From NCBI RefSeq assembly GCF_016924835.1, contig NZ_CP070480.1, positions 1,674,001-1,738,000 of the forward strand: DNA of 64,000 nt, read 5' to 3'. The stretch is from Rothia sp. ZJ932 (GTDB taxonomy: Bacteria; Actinomycetota; Actinomycetes; Actinomycetales; Micrococcaceae). Made by a program: the position numbers and the translations under genes. Below, in pieces: positions 15,157 through 23,919 of the stretch (positions are counted from its first letter, which is position 1; every line of letters starts with the position of its first letter). Below the pieces are notes generated by a model, which saw nothing but the letters and a program-made list of their open reading frames with translations, was not told where the DNA came from and searched no databases.

Positions 15157-17058
15157 CTAGTCTTGCCCTTCCATGATGCGTCTGCGCGCGATTTCGAGCT
15201 GCATAAGCTCGCGTTGGATGCGTTGGAATTCTTCGGGTGCAGCATCGGCGTTGAGCCGTTGAATTTCCATGAGGAGGTCTGATTTTTGGCGGTTGATTTG
15301 TTGTTCGAAGAGTCGGTTGAGAATATCGCGGGCGTAGCGTGCTAGTTGCTCTTCGGTGGAGGCAGGTATGGGCGCGACGGTGAGTTCCGCGAGCAGAGGG
15401 TGTACAGGTTCAGGTGCGTAGGCGCGGATGGTATTAACCCAGGTTGCTCCGGGTTCTGGCCACATCTGTGCGGCGGCTCCGATGATTCCGCGTCCGAGTG
15501 CGGCGTGTACTGAGTAGCGGAAGCTGATTTTCGCGAGTTCTTGCCATTGCCCTTGTCCCAGAAGCTGCGGGCACTGAATGATGATTTCGAGCGCTTCGCG
15601 TTCCATGCGGGCTACTGGGTCACGCATATCGGGTTGCTCGAAGGCGTCCGCGCCGGTGGCTGGCGCCTGCTCTGTGGCAGGTTCGGTGCGGGTTTGCTCT
15701 GCGAGTCGGGCACGTTCGCGGGCTGAAACCTGTGGGTTTTGTAGCGCCCAGCTGACGGCTCGTTGTACCTCGTCAATGTCAAGTCCCAGCTGACCAGAAA
15801 CTCGACGTATGTAGGCAGGACGCAGGGAGGAATCTTTGATTCCCGCGACGATGGGAGCAATAGCTCGCATGCCACGTACACGCCCTTCAACGGTGGTGAG
15901 GTCGAAGGTTCGCAAAGTAGCGTCGATAGCGAATTCAAAGAGCGGACGCCTCGATTTTACGAGGGCGCGCACCGCGGCATCCCCTTGTTCAAGGCGCAGA
16001 TCGCAGGGATCCATTCCCGAGGCGGCAACGGCAACGAAGGTCTGGGCAACGAAACGCTGGTCATCTTCAAAAGCTGAGAGGGCTGCTTTCTGTCCGGCGG
16101 CGTCCCCATCGAAGGTGAAAATAACTTCTCCGCCGCTGCCGTCGTCCCCCATGAGCCTGCGAATGATTTTGATGTGCCCCTCACCGAAGGCGGTACCACT
16201 GGTAGCAACGGCAGTATCAATACCGGCAACATGCGCTGCCATCACATCGGTGTAGCCCTCTACGACAACAATTTGTTTCTTCTTGGCGATGTTGCGTTTT
16301 GCAAGATCGATACCATAGAGCACCTGGGATTTTTTGTAGAGCGGGGTCTCTGGTGTGTTGAGATATTTGGGGCCTTTATCGTCCTCGTACAGACGGCGAG
16401 CGCCAAAGCCTATTGTTTCGCCGCCGAGTGCGCGGATAGGCCACACGACGCGCCCGCGAAAGCGGTCGTAGAGCCCTCTGTTACCTTCTGAGAACATGCC
16501 GGTTTCGCGCAGTTCATCGTCGGTGAAGCCACGGGAACGCAGGAATGTGAGGAGGTTATCCCAACCTTTGGGTGCATAGCCGACACCGAACTTTTTGCAG
16601 GTTTCGGGGTCAAAACCTCGCCCGCCCATGAACTTTTGCGCTTCGCTAGCGGCGGGGGTATAGAGGTTGCGTTGAAAGAATTCCGCGGCGACTTTGTGAG
16701 CGTCAAGCAGTCGTTGGCGCTTACCGGTTTCGCGTTTGTCGGGTGCTTGCCCGGCTTCGTAGTGTAGCTCGTAGTTGATGCGAGCAGCGAGCTTTTCGAC
16801 AGTTTCAGTGAAAGAGGTGTGGTCCATCGCCATGACGAAAGCGATGACGTCACCAGATTCTCCGCAACCGAAACAGTGGTAGGTGCCCATCTGCGGGCGC
16901 ACGTGAAAAGAGGGCGTGCGCTCATCGTGAAAAGGGCACAGCCCTTTAAAGGAGCCGATACCGGCACCCTTGAGGGTCACGTACCCCTCAACGATCTCGC
17001 GGATGTCGGTGCGAGAACGAACCTCGTCTATGTCTTCACGTCGAATTAAACCTGCCAC
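15157..17058 (-). CDS. dnaG: DNA primase
   Basis: Synthesises RNA primers at the replication fork. The GTG at 17056-17058 gives AGLIRREDIDEVRSRTD, matching the usual actinobacterial N-terminus; a TTG 19 codons upstream (17115) is the alternative. About 633 residues: CHC2 zinc finger (CPFHDERTPSFHV...CFGCGESGD), catalytic core, Toprim domain with VVVEGYTDVMAA and FTFDGDAAGQ, and a DnaB-binding C-terminal domain. It follows dgt in the leftward run dusB-GNAT-dgt-dnaG; dgt-dnaG adjacency is common in actinobacteria. Confidence 0.97.
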   Translation of the reverse strand: MAGLIRREDIDEVRSRTDIREIVEGYVTLKGAGIGSFKGLCPFHDERTPSFHVRPQMGTYHCFGCGESGDVIAFVMAMDHTSFTETVEKLAARINYELHYEAGQAPDKRETGKRQRLLDAHKVAAEFFQRNLYTPAASEAQKFMGGRGFDPETCKKFGVGYAPKGWDNLLTFLRSRGFTDDELRETGMFSEGNRGLYDRFRGRVVWPIRALGGETIGFGARRLYEDDKGPKYLNTPETPLYKKSQVLYGIDLAKRNIAKKKQIVVVEGYTDVMAAHVAGIDTAVATSGTAFGEGHIKIIRRLMGDDGSGGEVIFTFDGDAAGQKAALSAFEDDQRFVAQTFVAVAASGMDPCDLRLEQGDAAVRALVKSRRPLFEFAIDATLRTFDLTTVEGRVRGMRAIAPIVAGIKDSSLRPAYIRRVSGQLGLDIDEVQRAVSWALQNPQVSARERARLAEQTRTEPATEQAPATGADAFEQPDMRDPVARMEREALEIIIQCPQLLGQGQWQELAKISFRYSVHAALGRGIIGAAAQMWPEPGATWVNTIRAYAPEPVHPLLAELTVAPIPASTEEQLARYARDILNRLFEQQINRQKSDLLMEIQRLNADAAPEEFQRIQRELMQLEIARRRIMEGQD

Positions 17059-17166
17059 AGATAACAGTCTAGTCCACCTATGCCGGGGTAGAGCCGGTGC
17101 TTGCTGATAGCTCAAGATTTCATGCGCTCATACGCTAAAAGCACGTTGATCCCCTTTACTGAAAAG

Positions 17167-18495
17167 CTATCTTCCCGTTGTTGTTATCTGTTTGAAGAGA
17201 TCAAGGGCTGAGCGGTCGGTGAGTGAAGCTACCTGGTCAATCACCAAGCGCAGACGTGCGGCATCGTCATTGGGACCTAGCTCTACGAGGTCTGCACGGA
17301 AAGTTCTATCAAGTAAAGAAGTGTCTTCAAAAAGCGCGGTAACAAGAACACCGAGGACGCTGCGCTGCTGTTCGTAGTGGGGCAGCGCGTCCCGCGTGGT
17401 CATCACGTAGGCGGTGGCAATCCCCTTCATCACCGCGATTTCGTGTTCAGTTTCAAGCGGAACAACAAGAGTAGCGTTGTAGCGTACCAAGGGATCGTTC
17501 CCGTATTTTTCACGGGTTGCATGTACGGCAGCGGCGGCAAAACGACCAATCACATCTGAGGTCAGGGCTTTGAAACCCGCCATGGACGCGCGCGAGCCGC
17601 TCATGTGTGTACCCCACCGATCAATGTTCTCTAAACGCATGAGGGCGGCGTTAAGCTGCTCGTCGGTGGCATTGGGTAGATACCACTGGCGGGTTTTCTC
17701 AAAGACCCGTTCGCGTGCAGCGGGGTCATTGAGGTGATGCAGCTGCACATGACCGCCGAATACCGCGTCTTCAACGTCATGCACAGAATACGAAATATCG
17801 TCGGCAAGGTCCATGACCTGAGCTTCCATGCACTTTTGAGTGGGTGCAGCACCTGCTGCCACTGCCTCAGAACGGAACCATTCAAACACCGGCATATCAT
17901 CTGCATAAGCCCCGAACTTACGGTTGGGTTTGCCATCGGTACGAGCGGGCGCTGCCTCGCGCGTCCAAGGGTATTTGCAGGAGGCGTCCAAAGTAGCGCG
18001 GGTCAAATTCAGCCCGGCACTACCATCGTCATTGCGCATGACCTTGGGTTCTAGACGGGTGAGCAACCGTAAAGTCTGAGCGTTGCCCTCAAATCCGCCG
18101 GCGTCCTGCGCTAGCTCGTTCAAAGCAGTCTCGCCATTATGCCCAAAGGGCGGATGCCCCAGATCGTGCGAAAGACAGGCGGCATCCACCAGGTCAGGGT
18201 CGCAACCCAGCATGCGCCCTATTTCTCGACCAATCTGGGCAACCTCAAGCGAGTGGGTGAGTCGGGTGCGCACAAAATCATCGGTATTCGGATCCAGCAC
18301 CTGAGTTTTAGCACCCAAGCGCCGTAGGGCAGAAGAGTGCAAAATTCTCGCGCGATCCCGCTCAAACGCCGAACGGTAGACGTTGCGATGGTGCTCAGGC
18401 ACCCACCGCTGAACGTCCTGCTCGGTATAACCGGTAGAGCTACCAATTTCTGGAGGCTGCCCCGCATGAGGCTGGTGGTTCGACGTAAAACTCAT
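17167..18495 (-). CDS. dgt: Deoxyguanosinetriphosphate triphosphohydrolase-like protein
   Basis: 442 residues from ATG at 18493-18495 with AAGGA upstream. HD-domain metal ligands: RLTHSLEVAQ, LSHDLGHPPFGHNGE and the later DLADDISYSVHD. RILHSSALRRLGAKTQV is the family's N-terminal signature. It hydrolyses dGTP (or other dNTPs) to the nucleoside and triphosphate, tuning dNTP pools; next to dnaG. Confidence 0.94.
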   Translation of the reverse strand: MSFTSNHQPHAGQPPEIGSSTGYTEQDVQRWVPEHHRNVYRSAFERDRARILHSSALRRLGAKTQVLDPNTDDFVRTRLTHSLEVAQIGREIGRMLGCDPDLVDAACLSHDLGHPPFGHNGETALNELAQDAGGFEGNAQTLRLLTRLEPKVMRNDDGSAGLNLTRATLDASCKYPWTREAAPARTDGKPNRKFGAYADDMPVFEWFRSEAVAAGAAPTQKCMEAQVMDLADDISYSVHDVEDAVFGGHVQLHHLNDPAARERVFEKTRQWYLPNATDEQLNAALMRLENIDRWGTHMSGSRASMAGFKALTSDVIGRFAAAAVHATREKYGNDPLVRYNATLVVPLETEHEIAVMKGIATAYVMTTRDALPHYEQQRSVLGVLVTALFEDTSLLDRTFRADLVELGPNDDAARLRLVIDQVASLTDRSALDLFKQITTTGR

Positions 18496-18517
18496 GGTGG
18501 GCGTCCTTTCCTAATGC

Positions 18518-19033
18518 TTAAAGAATATCGCTATCGTCGTCAAACCCGTATTCGGGAGGGTAAACGATAGTTCCCGGCGCTAATTCAAAATCGGGGTTAA
18601 GATTGCGCACTAAGAAGTGACTGCGCTCGATGGGCGCTTCAGTTTTAATGCCCTCGTAGCGAGCAGGTTTAAAACCCAACTGAGCGAAGAAATCTGGGGT
18701 ATGAACGGCATCTGCGTGCGCGAGTAAGCAGCTGGGAGTACCTGTACTCCGCGCGTCCGACTCTGCCCGCTGACTCAAGGTAGATAGTAGTTGCATGGAC
18801 GCGCCTTCCTCCCCCGCAAGCCCAGCAAGAAGAAGGGTCGGGAAGCTACCAACCCAACACCGCACAAACGCAACGTGAGCTACTGCCACGCCGATTTCAG
18901 CGCCATTATCACGAGCAGTGAGCGAGTAGTGGGGCAACCAGATAGTGCGGTTTTCCTCCAGCTCACGGAGTAACGCTAAAGTTTCGGGGCGATCAGCGTA
19001 GAGGTGGGCGTAATCGGTCATAGCATCAAGCAT
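18518..19033 (-). CDS. GNAT-fold acetyltransferase-like protein
   Basis: 171 residues; ATG at 19031-19033, or the in-frame ATG at 19019-19021. VAVAHVAFVRCW, then LLAGLAGEEGASMQLLSTL (acetyl-CoA loop region, weakly conserved), then FFAQLGFKPARYEGI and PGTIVYPPEYGF follow the layout of YhbS-type N-acetyltransferases. Substrate unknown. The long hairpin at 19034-19105 sits right before it, so its expression from the dusB promoter may be limited. Confidence 0.7.
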   Translation of the reverse strand: MLDAMTDYAHLYADRPETLALLRELEENRTIWLPHYSLTARDNGAEIGVAVAHVAFVRCWVGSFPTLLLAGLAGEEGASMQLLSTLSQRAESDARSTGTPSCLLAHADAVHTPDFFAQLGFKPARYEGIKTEAPIERSHFLVRNLNPDFELAPGTIVYPPEYGFDDDSDIL

Positions 19034-19105
19034 AAAGAAAGTACCGTCTTCGGGCGAAAATATGAGCTGCTCCCCAAAGACGGTATTTTCGCTTTAAGAC
19101 GGTAC
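19034..19105 (-). terminator. Long two-part hairpin between dusB and the GNAT gene
   Basis: GTACCGTCTT pairs with AAGACGGTAC (10 bp) and, after a 3x3 internal loop, GCGAAAATA pairs with TATTTTCGC (9 bp). On the minus strand the stem is followed by TTTCTTT and then directly the GNAT ATG. A second copy of AAGACGGTA (19077-19085 region) could compete for pairing, which would give an alternative fold. Confidence 0.7.
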
Positions 19106-19119
19106 ATTTGAGGGGTGTT

Positions 19120-20301
19120 TTACCCGCCTGAGATGTCCAGCTCGGCGCCCACCAGACCCAAGCGTTCGGCGTCTCCCAGAATCCGCGAGTTTAGCCACCC
19201 ATCGGGCAGGTGCGGTTTCTTCGGTGATCCAGCGCGTCCACGGGAACCTTCTACCGAGGCACCGGGATAGCCAATGGAGTGATCCAGTTCTGATAAGTAT
19301 TCGCGCAAGGTCGCCAGATCAGGCACGGTTGCCATCTTGGCACGCAGCTGACCGCCCACCGGGTAGCCGTGAAAGTACCAGGCAACATGTTTACGGATTT
19401 CGCGCAGCCCCTTGAGTTCATCACCAAAAGTCTCCACCAGCAACTCAGCATGGCGGTAAATCATATCGGCAACTTCGCTCACGCCGGGGCGATGGCGCTC
19501 TTCAGAACCCTCAAACGCATTCTGCAAATCACCAAAAAGCCACGGACGACCCTGGCAACCGCGTCCAATCACTACGCCGTCAATACCTGTTTGCTCAACC
19601 ATATCGATAGCGTCCTCAGCGGCGAAAATATCACCGTTACCCAAAATGGGAACATCGGGAATCGCTTCGCGCAGCTCTGCAATAGCATTCCAGTCTGCCT
19701 TGCCCGAGTACCGCTGTTCCAGGGTGCGACCGTGCAAAGCGATACCAGCGACGCCGGCGTCTCGAGCAATTTTTGCTGACTCAATAAAAGTTAGGTGGTC
19801 TTCATCGATACCCTTACGCATTTTGATAGTCAGCGGAATATCGTTACGCGATGCTTCTTTGACTGCGTTCTGCACGATGGCGGTGAAGAGGTCAGTCTTC
19901 CACGGCAGGGCAGAGCCACCACCAAGCTTGGTAACCTTGGGGACGGGGCAACCAAAGTTCAGATCGATGTGTTCGGCGCGGTCCTCTTCGACCAGCATGC
20001 GCACAGCCTTACCAACGTTCACCGCGTCCACACCGTAAATCTGCACCGAACGGATTTTCTCATCATCATCGTGTTCGATAATGCGCAAAGACTCGGGATT
20101 GCGTTCCACCAACGAACGGGCGGTCACCATCTCGTTGACGTAGAGCCCTCCCCCGTACTCACGGCACAGGCGACGAAAGGCCTTGTTCGTCACCCCAGCC
20201 ATGGGAGCAAGAATAACGGGCACGTCAATAGTGTGCTTACCCAGGTGCAAGGGAGGCAGCTTGAGCTGCTTTGAGCGAGAGGTATCGATAGTTTCAGTCA
20301 C
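19120..20301 (-). CDS. dusB: tRNA-dihydrouridine synthase, DusB/NifR3 type
   Basis: 393 residues from GTG at 20299-20301. FMN-dependent reduction of uridine to dihydrouridine in tRNA. Signatures: LAPMAGVTNKAFRRLCREYGG, the catalytic Cys motif HIDLNFGCPVPKVTKLGGGSAL, IKMRKGID, ALHGRT, GNGDIFAAEDA, GVVIGRGCQGRPW. Length is normal. First gene of the leftward run toward dnaG. Confidence 0.95.
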   Translation of the reverse strand: MTETIDTSRSKQLKLPPLHLGKHTIDVPVILAPMAGVTNKAFRRLCREYGGGLYVNEMVTARSLVERNPESLRIIEHDDDEKIRSVQIYGVDAVNVGKAVRMLVEEDRAEHIDLNFGCPVPKVTKLGGGSALPWKTDLFTAIVQNAVKEASRNDIPLTIKMRKGIDEDHLTFIESAKIARDAGVAGIALHGRTLEQRYSGKADWNAIAELREAIPDVPILGNGDIFAAEDAIDMVEQTGIDGVVIGRGCQGRPWLFGDLQNAFEGSEERHRPGVSEVADMIYRHAELLVETFGDELKGLREIRKHVAWYFHGYPVGGQLRAKMATVPDLATLREYLSELDHSIGYPGASVEGSRGRAGSPKKPHLPDGWLNSRILGDAERLGLVGAELDISGG

Positions 20302-20523
20302 CTAGCAATTTTCGCATACTCAGCGTATGCGTGGGGTTTGCGGCAACTCACAACAGAAAAAGCTAGTTTTAGAGCAAATGAGGGGCGCGCCTCTATTGCC
20401 ACATACGGCAGGTCAAACAAGAGAGCCCCCCCCCCGAAAAATCCGAAAGCAATGAAGTACTCTTTTTAATCAGTTTTCTAAGATTATTTTTACAAGAACA
20501 AAAGCAGTAGGTAGGTTTTATAC

Positions 20524-20874
20524 ATGGATGAAACGCGAGTAGAACGTATTCTGCGGGCGGTCGAATGCATCCCGGCTAGTGAAGTGGCTACCTACGGCGA
20601 TCTGGGCAAAATCACGGACGAATCCCCAAGAGTCATCGGTAGGGTCATGGCGACCTGGGGCTCCAATGTTCCCTGGTGGCGGGTGGTGAACGCTAAGGGT
20701 CAGATCTCCGGTCATTTTGCCCAAGCGCTACCTCATTGGCAAGCAGAAGACATAACGGTTAAAGAAGAAGCCGGTGCGGTCGCTTTGAACAAGCACCGCA
20801 CCGAGCTCTCGGTTCTTCAAGTCGCTTGGTATCAGGCGGTTGCAGACCTTACGGAGTCATCATACTGCCGGTAA
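20524..20874 (+). CDS. Alkyltransferase-like (ATL) DNA repair protein
   Basis: 116 residues from ATG at 20524. MGMT DNA-binding fold: RVERILRAVECIPASEVATYGDLGKIT and RVIGRVMATWGSNVPWWRVV. Where MGMT has PCHRV with the acceptor cysteine, this has PWWRVV, so it cannot transfer alkyl groups itself; ATL proteins instead flag O6-alkylguanine for nucleotide excision repair. Its last 26 bases overlap the end of an SDR pseudogene on the other strand. A 10-C tract lies about 90 bp upstream. Confidence 0.9.
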   Translation: MDETRVERILRAVECIPASEVATYGDLGKITDESPRVIGRVMATWGSNVPWWRVVNAKGQISGHFAQALPHWQAEDITVKEEAGAVALNKHRTELSVLQVAWYQAVADLTESSYCR

Positions 20875-21122
20875 TCCCCAGGGTTTCACCGCTGACCTAG
20901 GACGCTTCGTCCGAGGCAAGGAACACATAGGCACCTACACATTCGGCGGGCTGACCGTGGCTGGGTTACAAGGGAGTCAAGAAGGGGCGGTCAGGTACGC
21001 GGAGGACACCGCGCGGGCACAGTGCCTGCGCTAGACCCCTTGCTGAAGGTGTTCTGTGTTGCCTTAGTCAGAGCGTAATCCAGCAAGATAGCTGGGAGCT
21101 TGTATGCCTGAATCGCCACCCC
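20849..21122 (-). pseudogene. Decayed short-chain dehydrogenase (SDR) gene
   Basis: Two conserved blocks of an SDR remain on the minus strand. 21122-21036 reads VAIQAYKLPAILLDYALTKATQN (Tyr-x3-Lys catalytic motif YALTK). 20938-20849 reads VGAYVFLASDEAS, stop (TAG, 20897-20899), VSGETLGITGSMMTP and the normal TAA. The 97 bp between them are about 60 bp shorter than the usual SDR segment and out of frame. It is thus inactivated by deletion, frameshift and nonsense change. The N-terminal NAD-binding half is not recognisable. Confidence 0.8.
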
Positions 21123-21341
21123 CTCATCAGGGCATGGCGTCCCCAAAGACGACCATGACCAACAGAAGATTCAAAGCCCAAATCTGCAAGGGGCTCCATC
21201 TTAGAATCCAAACCCGGTTTTTCTTGCTCCTACCCCAGAGGTTTCATAGCTTCGTACTTGCTACGGGGTCATCAGTTCAGACACAATATCTCAACTCAAC
21301 GCTGGTTTTAATGGTTAGTCTGTAACGCTAGGTACTGACGG
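21123..21341. other. Non-coding remnant upstream of the SDR pseudogene
   Basis: No gene, tRNA or clear repeat is visible. By position it should hold the degraded 5' part of the SDR gene, but no motif can be traced. Confidence 0.5.
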
Positions 21342-21386
21342 CAAAGCCCCGTGCATTTCTCGTATGAAGAATTGCACGGGGCTTTG
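21342..21386. terminator. Bidirectional-type terminator after the DUF2382 gene
   Basis: CAAAGCCCCGTGCA/TGCACGGGGCTTTG, a perfect 14-bp stem with a 17-base loop, 32 bp past the end of the leftward gene. Confidence 0.85.
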
Positions 21387-21418
21387 TTACACCTAGCTAG
21401 AAATTAGCGAGGGAAGAA

Positions 21419-22225
21419 TTAGAACTTACGGTTCTGCTCGTCGCCTTCAACGATGATTTCTTCCTTGCGTACGTCAGCTGAAACGCGCTCGGTCTCAGTG
21501 TGTACTTCCTTGCCCAGTGAAACGCGCTCGGTTGCAACGGTTTCGGTTGAAACAACGGGACGCTCTTCGTGTGCGGTAACGGTTACGTCAGCGCGTGCTT
21601 CTGCTGAGTCGAAGTCGTAGCCTTCAACTACTTCGCCGTCACGAACTTCGCTGCGCTCAACAACAATTTCTTCACGACGTACGGGAACCTCAACGGTCTC
21701 GGTGTCGGTGTGAACAACCTTACGCAGGCGAACCTTGCCGGTTTCGCGTGCTGAGGTTGCAGTTGAAACGTTCAAGCGCTCTTCGTGAGCAACAACATCG
21801 CCCTCGTGCGCGTCAACGTCGCGGTGAGCGTCAGCGTGCGCTTCGGTACCTGCGACACCTGCGGTGGTGGTTGCAGTCTCGGTTGCATGTACGTCACGGT
21901 CGCCAGCTACGGGAGCTGCTGAGAGTGAGTAGTACTCGTACAAGCGCTGCTCTTCAGCAGGTGAGAGCTCGCCGTCTTCAGCGATGCTCGGAGCGTCCTT
22001 GACGAAATCCTTTGAGAAGGGAACAACAATCTCATCACCGTTGTACTGAGCGTTGTTCAGAGGTACGAAGGTCTCGTTTGCGCCAAACAGACCGGTTGCA
22101 ACAGTTACGAAGGTGGGCTGGCTGTTGTCTGCGTCGAGGTAAACTTCGCCGACCTTGCCAATCTTTTCACCATCGGTTGCTACAACAACGCTGTTACGCA
22201 GGTTTTCAATTGAAGTGTTAGCCAT
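21419..22225 (-). CDS. PRC-barrel / DUF2382 (YsnF-like) stress protein
   Basis: 268 residues from ATG at 22223-22225. Residues 1-100 form a PRC-barrel (NLRNSVVVATDGEKIGKVGEVYLD, then VPLNNAQYNGDEIVVPF). An Ala/His/Asp-rich linker follows. Two DUF2382 repeats come next: EERLNVSTATSARETGKVRL...VEVPVRREEIVVER and EERPVVSTETVATERVSLGK...DVRKEEIIVEG. Very acidic. Homologues are made in general stress or at the cell surface; biochemical role unknown. Confidence 0.88.
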   Translation of the reverse strand: MANTSIENLRNSVVVATDGEKIGKVGEVYLDADNSQPTFVTVATGLFGANETFVPLNNAQYNGDEIVVPFSKDFVKDAPSIAEDGELSPAEEQRLYEYYSLSAAPVAGDRDVHATETATTTAGVAGTEAHADAHRDVDAHEGDVVAHEERLNVSTATSARETGKVRLRKVVHTDTETVEVPVRREEIVVERSEVRDGEVVEGYDFDSAEARADVTVTAHEERPVVSTETVATERVSLGKEVHTETERVSADVRKEEIIVEGDEQNRKF

Positions 22226-22725
22226 GATTAGCTACCTTTCTTTCCCTATCATGTGAAGAGCGGTTTGCCCTTCCATCGATACTGTTCTTTCGAACTGCAG
22301 ATAAGACGAACCAAGTTGACTGTTTATCACGCTACTGAGTATTTTTACCGAAAAAAATTTTTGACGAGAGTCACAGACTCCTGCCAAAATCTTCAGTTTT
22401 CAGTTTTCCCAGCCTGCCACAAACTATATGTTCAGCCCGAACTTTCTTGAGACTCAGCTTACCACCTTTCAGAAGTAGTTCGCCCACTTTCTAGTGACAC
22501 AGGGCACCCCCAGTGTGTCTGAGGTAAGCAGCAAAAAATTTCGTGACTTTTTACGTCTATACCCCGTCGTCACCTGCATTACCTGTCCGTCCCCACCCTT
22601 CCGATGCATACTGACAGACCCCAAAAAGCTCACTCCTCAGAAGACCGCCTACCGTTACAAGCAGCCTTTTCTTCCTCACGGCGTGAGCCGGGTCTATCTT
22701 CCCGATTTTGCTTGATTTTTCAAGC
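22226..22725. other. About 500-bp intergenic region
   Basis: Contains the leader/promoter of the DUF2382 gene on the minus strand and a TTGCTTGA/TCAAGCAA palindrome (22709-22727). The small open frames are not convincing genes. Nothing else is visible. Confidence 0.6.
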
Positions 22726-22767
22726 AAAAAGACGCGACGCTACCTCGGCAAGAGGGGCGACGCGTCC
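22726..22767 (-). terminator. Terminator of the leftward acetyltransferase gene
   Basis: GACGCGTCGC/GCGTCGCGTC stem (one mismatch) followed by TTTTT on the minus strand, 15 bp past the gene. The stem contains one copy of the CGCGTCC heptamer. Confidence 0.75.
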
Positions 22768-22781
22768 ACAGGTTTCAGGGT

Positions 22782-23762
22782 TTAGAGAGCTTTGAGAGAA
22801 GTCTCAGCTACCACCATGGTTTCAGTAACCACAGAAGCTGCCCCCGACTTCACAAAGTGGTCAATAAGCACCGCTAAATCCTCCATAGAGTCATCAACTT
22901 CAACCGTCACAGGGTACTGGTACGCCAACAGCGAAAGCACCTGAATAATAGCTTCTCGCACCCCCGCGAAGTCATAATCGTAACCAAGTAAAATTTCGGT
23001 TGCGGAGCCCTCCGCAATTTCAGCACCGGGTACATCAGCCTGCAACGGACGGTAGCTCACAGCGAAAGCCTTAATATCGCCCTTTTTGCCCTGCTTCTTG
23101 GCAGCGATGATGTCATCACGCAGAACAATCGCGCCAAAAGCCTCAGCCTCATCAGAAAGAAAGAGGCGATTGACACGCGGCAACGGTGTTTCAGCTGGAG
23201 GATCCCACGCGTGTGATCGCACATAGAAATCCCACAGTTTCTGGGTGAGCTCGATCGAGCCGGTGGCAAGATCTTCAATTGCCTGGTGGGCACGTCCATC
23301 TTCATCTTCGTGCAGTGGCACCAGTGGAATCGCACCCGCCTCAATACGAACCAGACGCGAGCGCTGCAGATTCTCCAAGCCGTGTGCCTGCGCGAACGCT
23401 TCCCCTGCGCTACCGGGTTCAACCTTCGTGCGCAGAGTATGAACACCCGAGGGAGAACTTTTCGCCAGCTCTCGAAGTTTGTTCAGCAGTAAAGTACCAA
23501 CACCCTGCCTGCGGTGTTCGGCAGCAACCTCAAGATAAGACCATAAATGGCGATGATGAAGGGACGTTTCGTAAATAGTGCCCGCTGCTACCGGAATACC
23601 CAGGTGCTCAACAACCAGGGTTCTTGACCAAGGCTGGGCATCGGAGTCAGCCGTAATGGACGCACGGAATGCCTCATTCGTGCTGTTATCAGCATCGTGC
23701 CAAATCTCAAGCAGAGCTAAATCATCGCCATCTTGCCAGGGGCGAACAGTAAAATCTTTCAT
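22782..23762 (-). CDS. GNAT-family N-acetyltransferase (two-lobed)
   Basis: 326 residues from ATG at 23760-23762. The N-terminal GNAT domain contains the acetyl-CoA loop AEHRRQGVGTLLLNKL. The C-terminal half (LFLSDEAEAFGAIVLRDDI, then YDYDFAGVREAIIQVLSLLAY) looks like a second, degenerate GNAT lobe. Tandem GNAT proteins of this size are common in actinobacteria. Substrate unknown. Confidence 0.82.
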   Translation of the reverse strand: MKDFTVRPWQDGDDLALLEIWHDADNSTNEAFRASITADSDAQPWSRTLVVEHLGIPVAAGTIYETSLHHRHLWSYLEVAAEHRRQGVGTLLLNKLRELAKSSPSGVHTLRTKVEPGSAGEAFAQAHGLENLQRSRLVRIEAGAIPLVPLHEDEDGRAHQAIEDLATGSIELTQKLWDFYVRSHAWDPPAETPLPRVNRLFLSDEAEAFGAIVLRDDIIAAKKQGKKGDIKAFAVSYRPLQADVPGAEIAEGSATEILLGYDYDFAGVREAIIQVLSLLAYQYPVTVEVDDSMEDLAVLIDHFVKSGAASVVTETMVVAETSLKAL

Positions 23763-23919
23763 AACACCTCATGTGTGAATAAATGCAGCAACCGAGCTGC
23801 TCATAGCCGAAATTCTTAGTATTTACCTACCAGTCTACGAGAGCTAAAGGGCGCACCCGGCAACTGTTCACCTGAACGCAAAGTTTTGCTACGTACCAGT
23901 TAGGTATGATCGTTAGATT

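Noticed and set aside
21595-22221. Arg-rich plus-strand open frames
   Set aside because: They are antisense to the repetitive DUF2382 gene; the Arg/Gln-rich composition is the mirror of its Glu/Val-rich codons.
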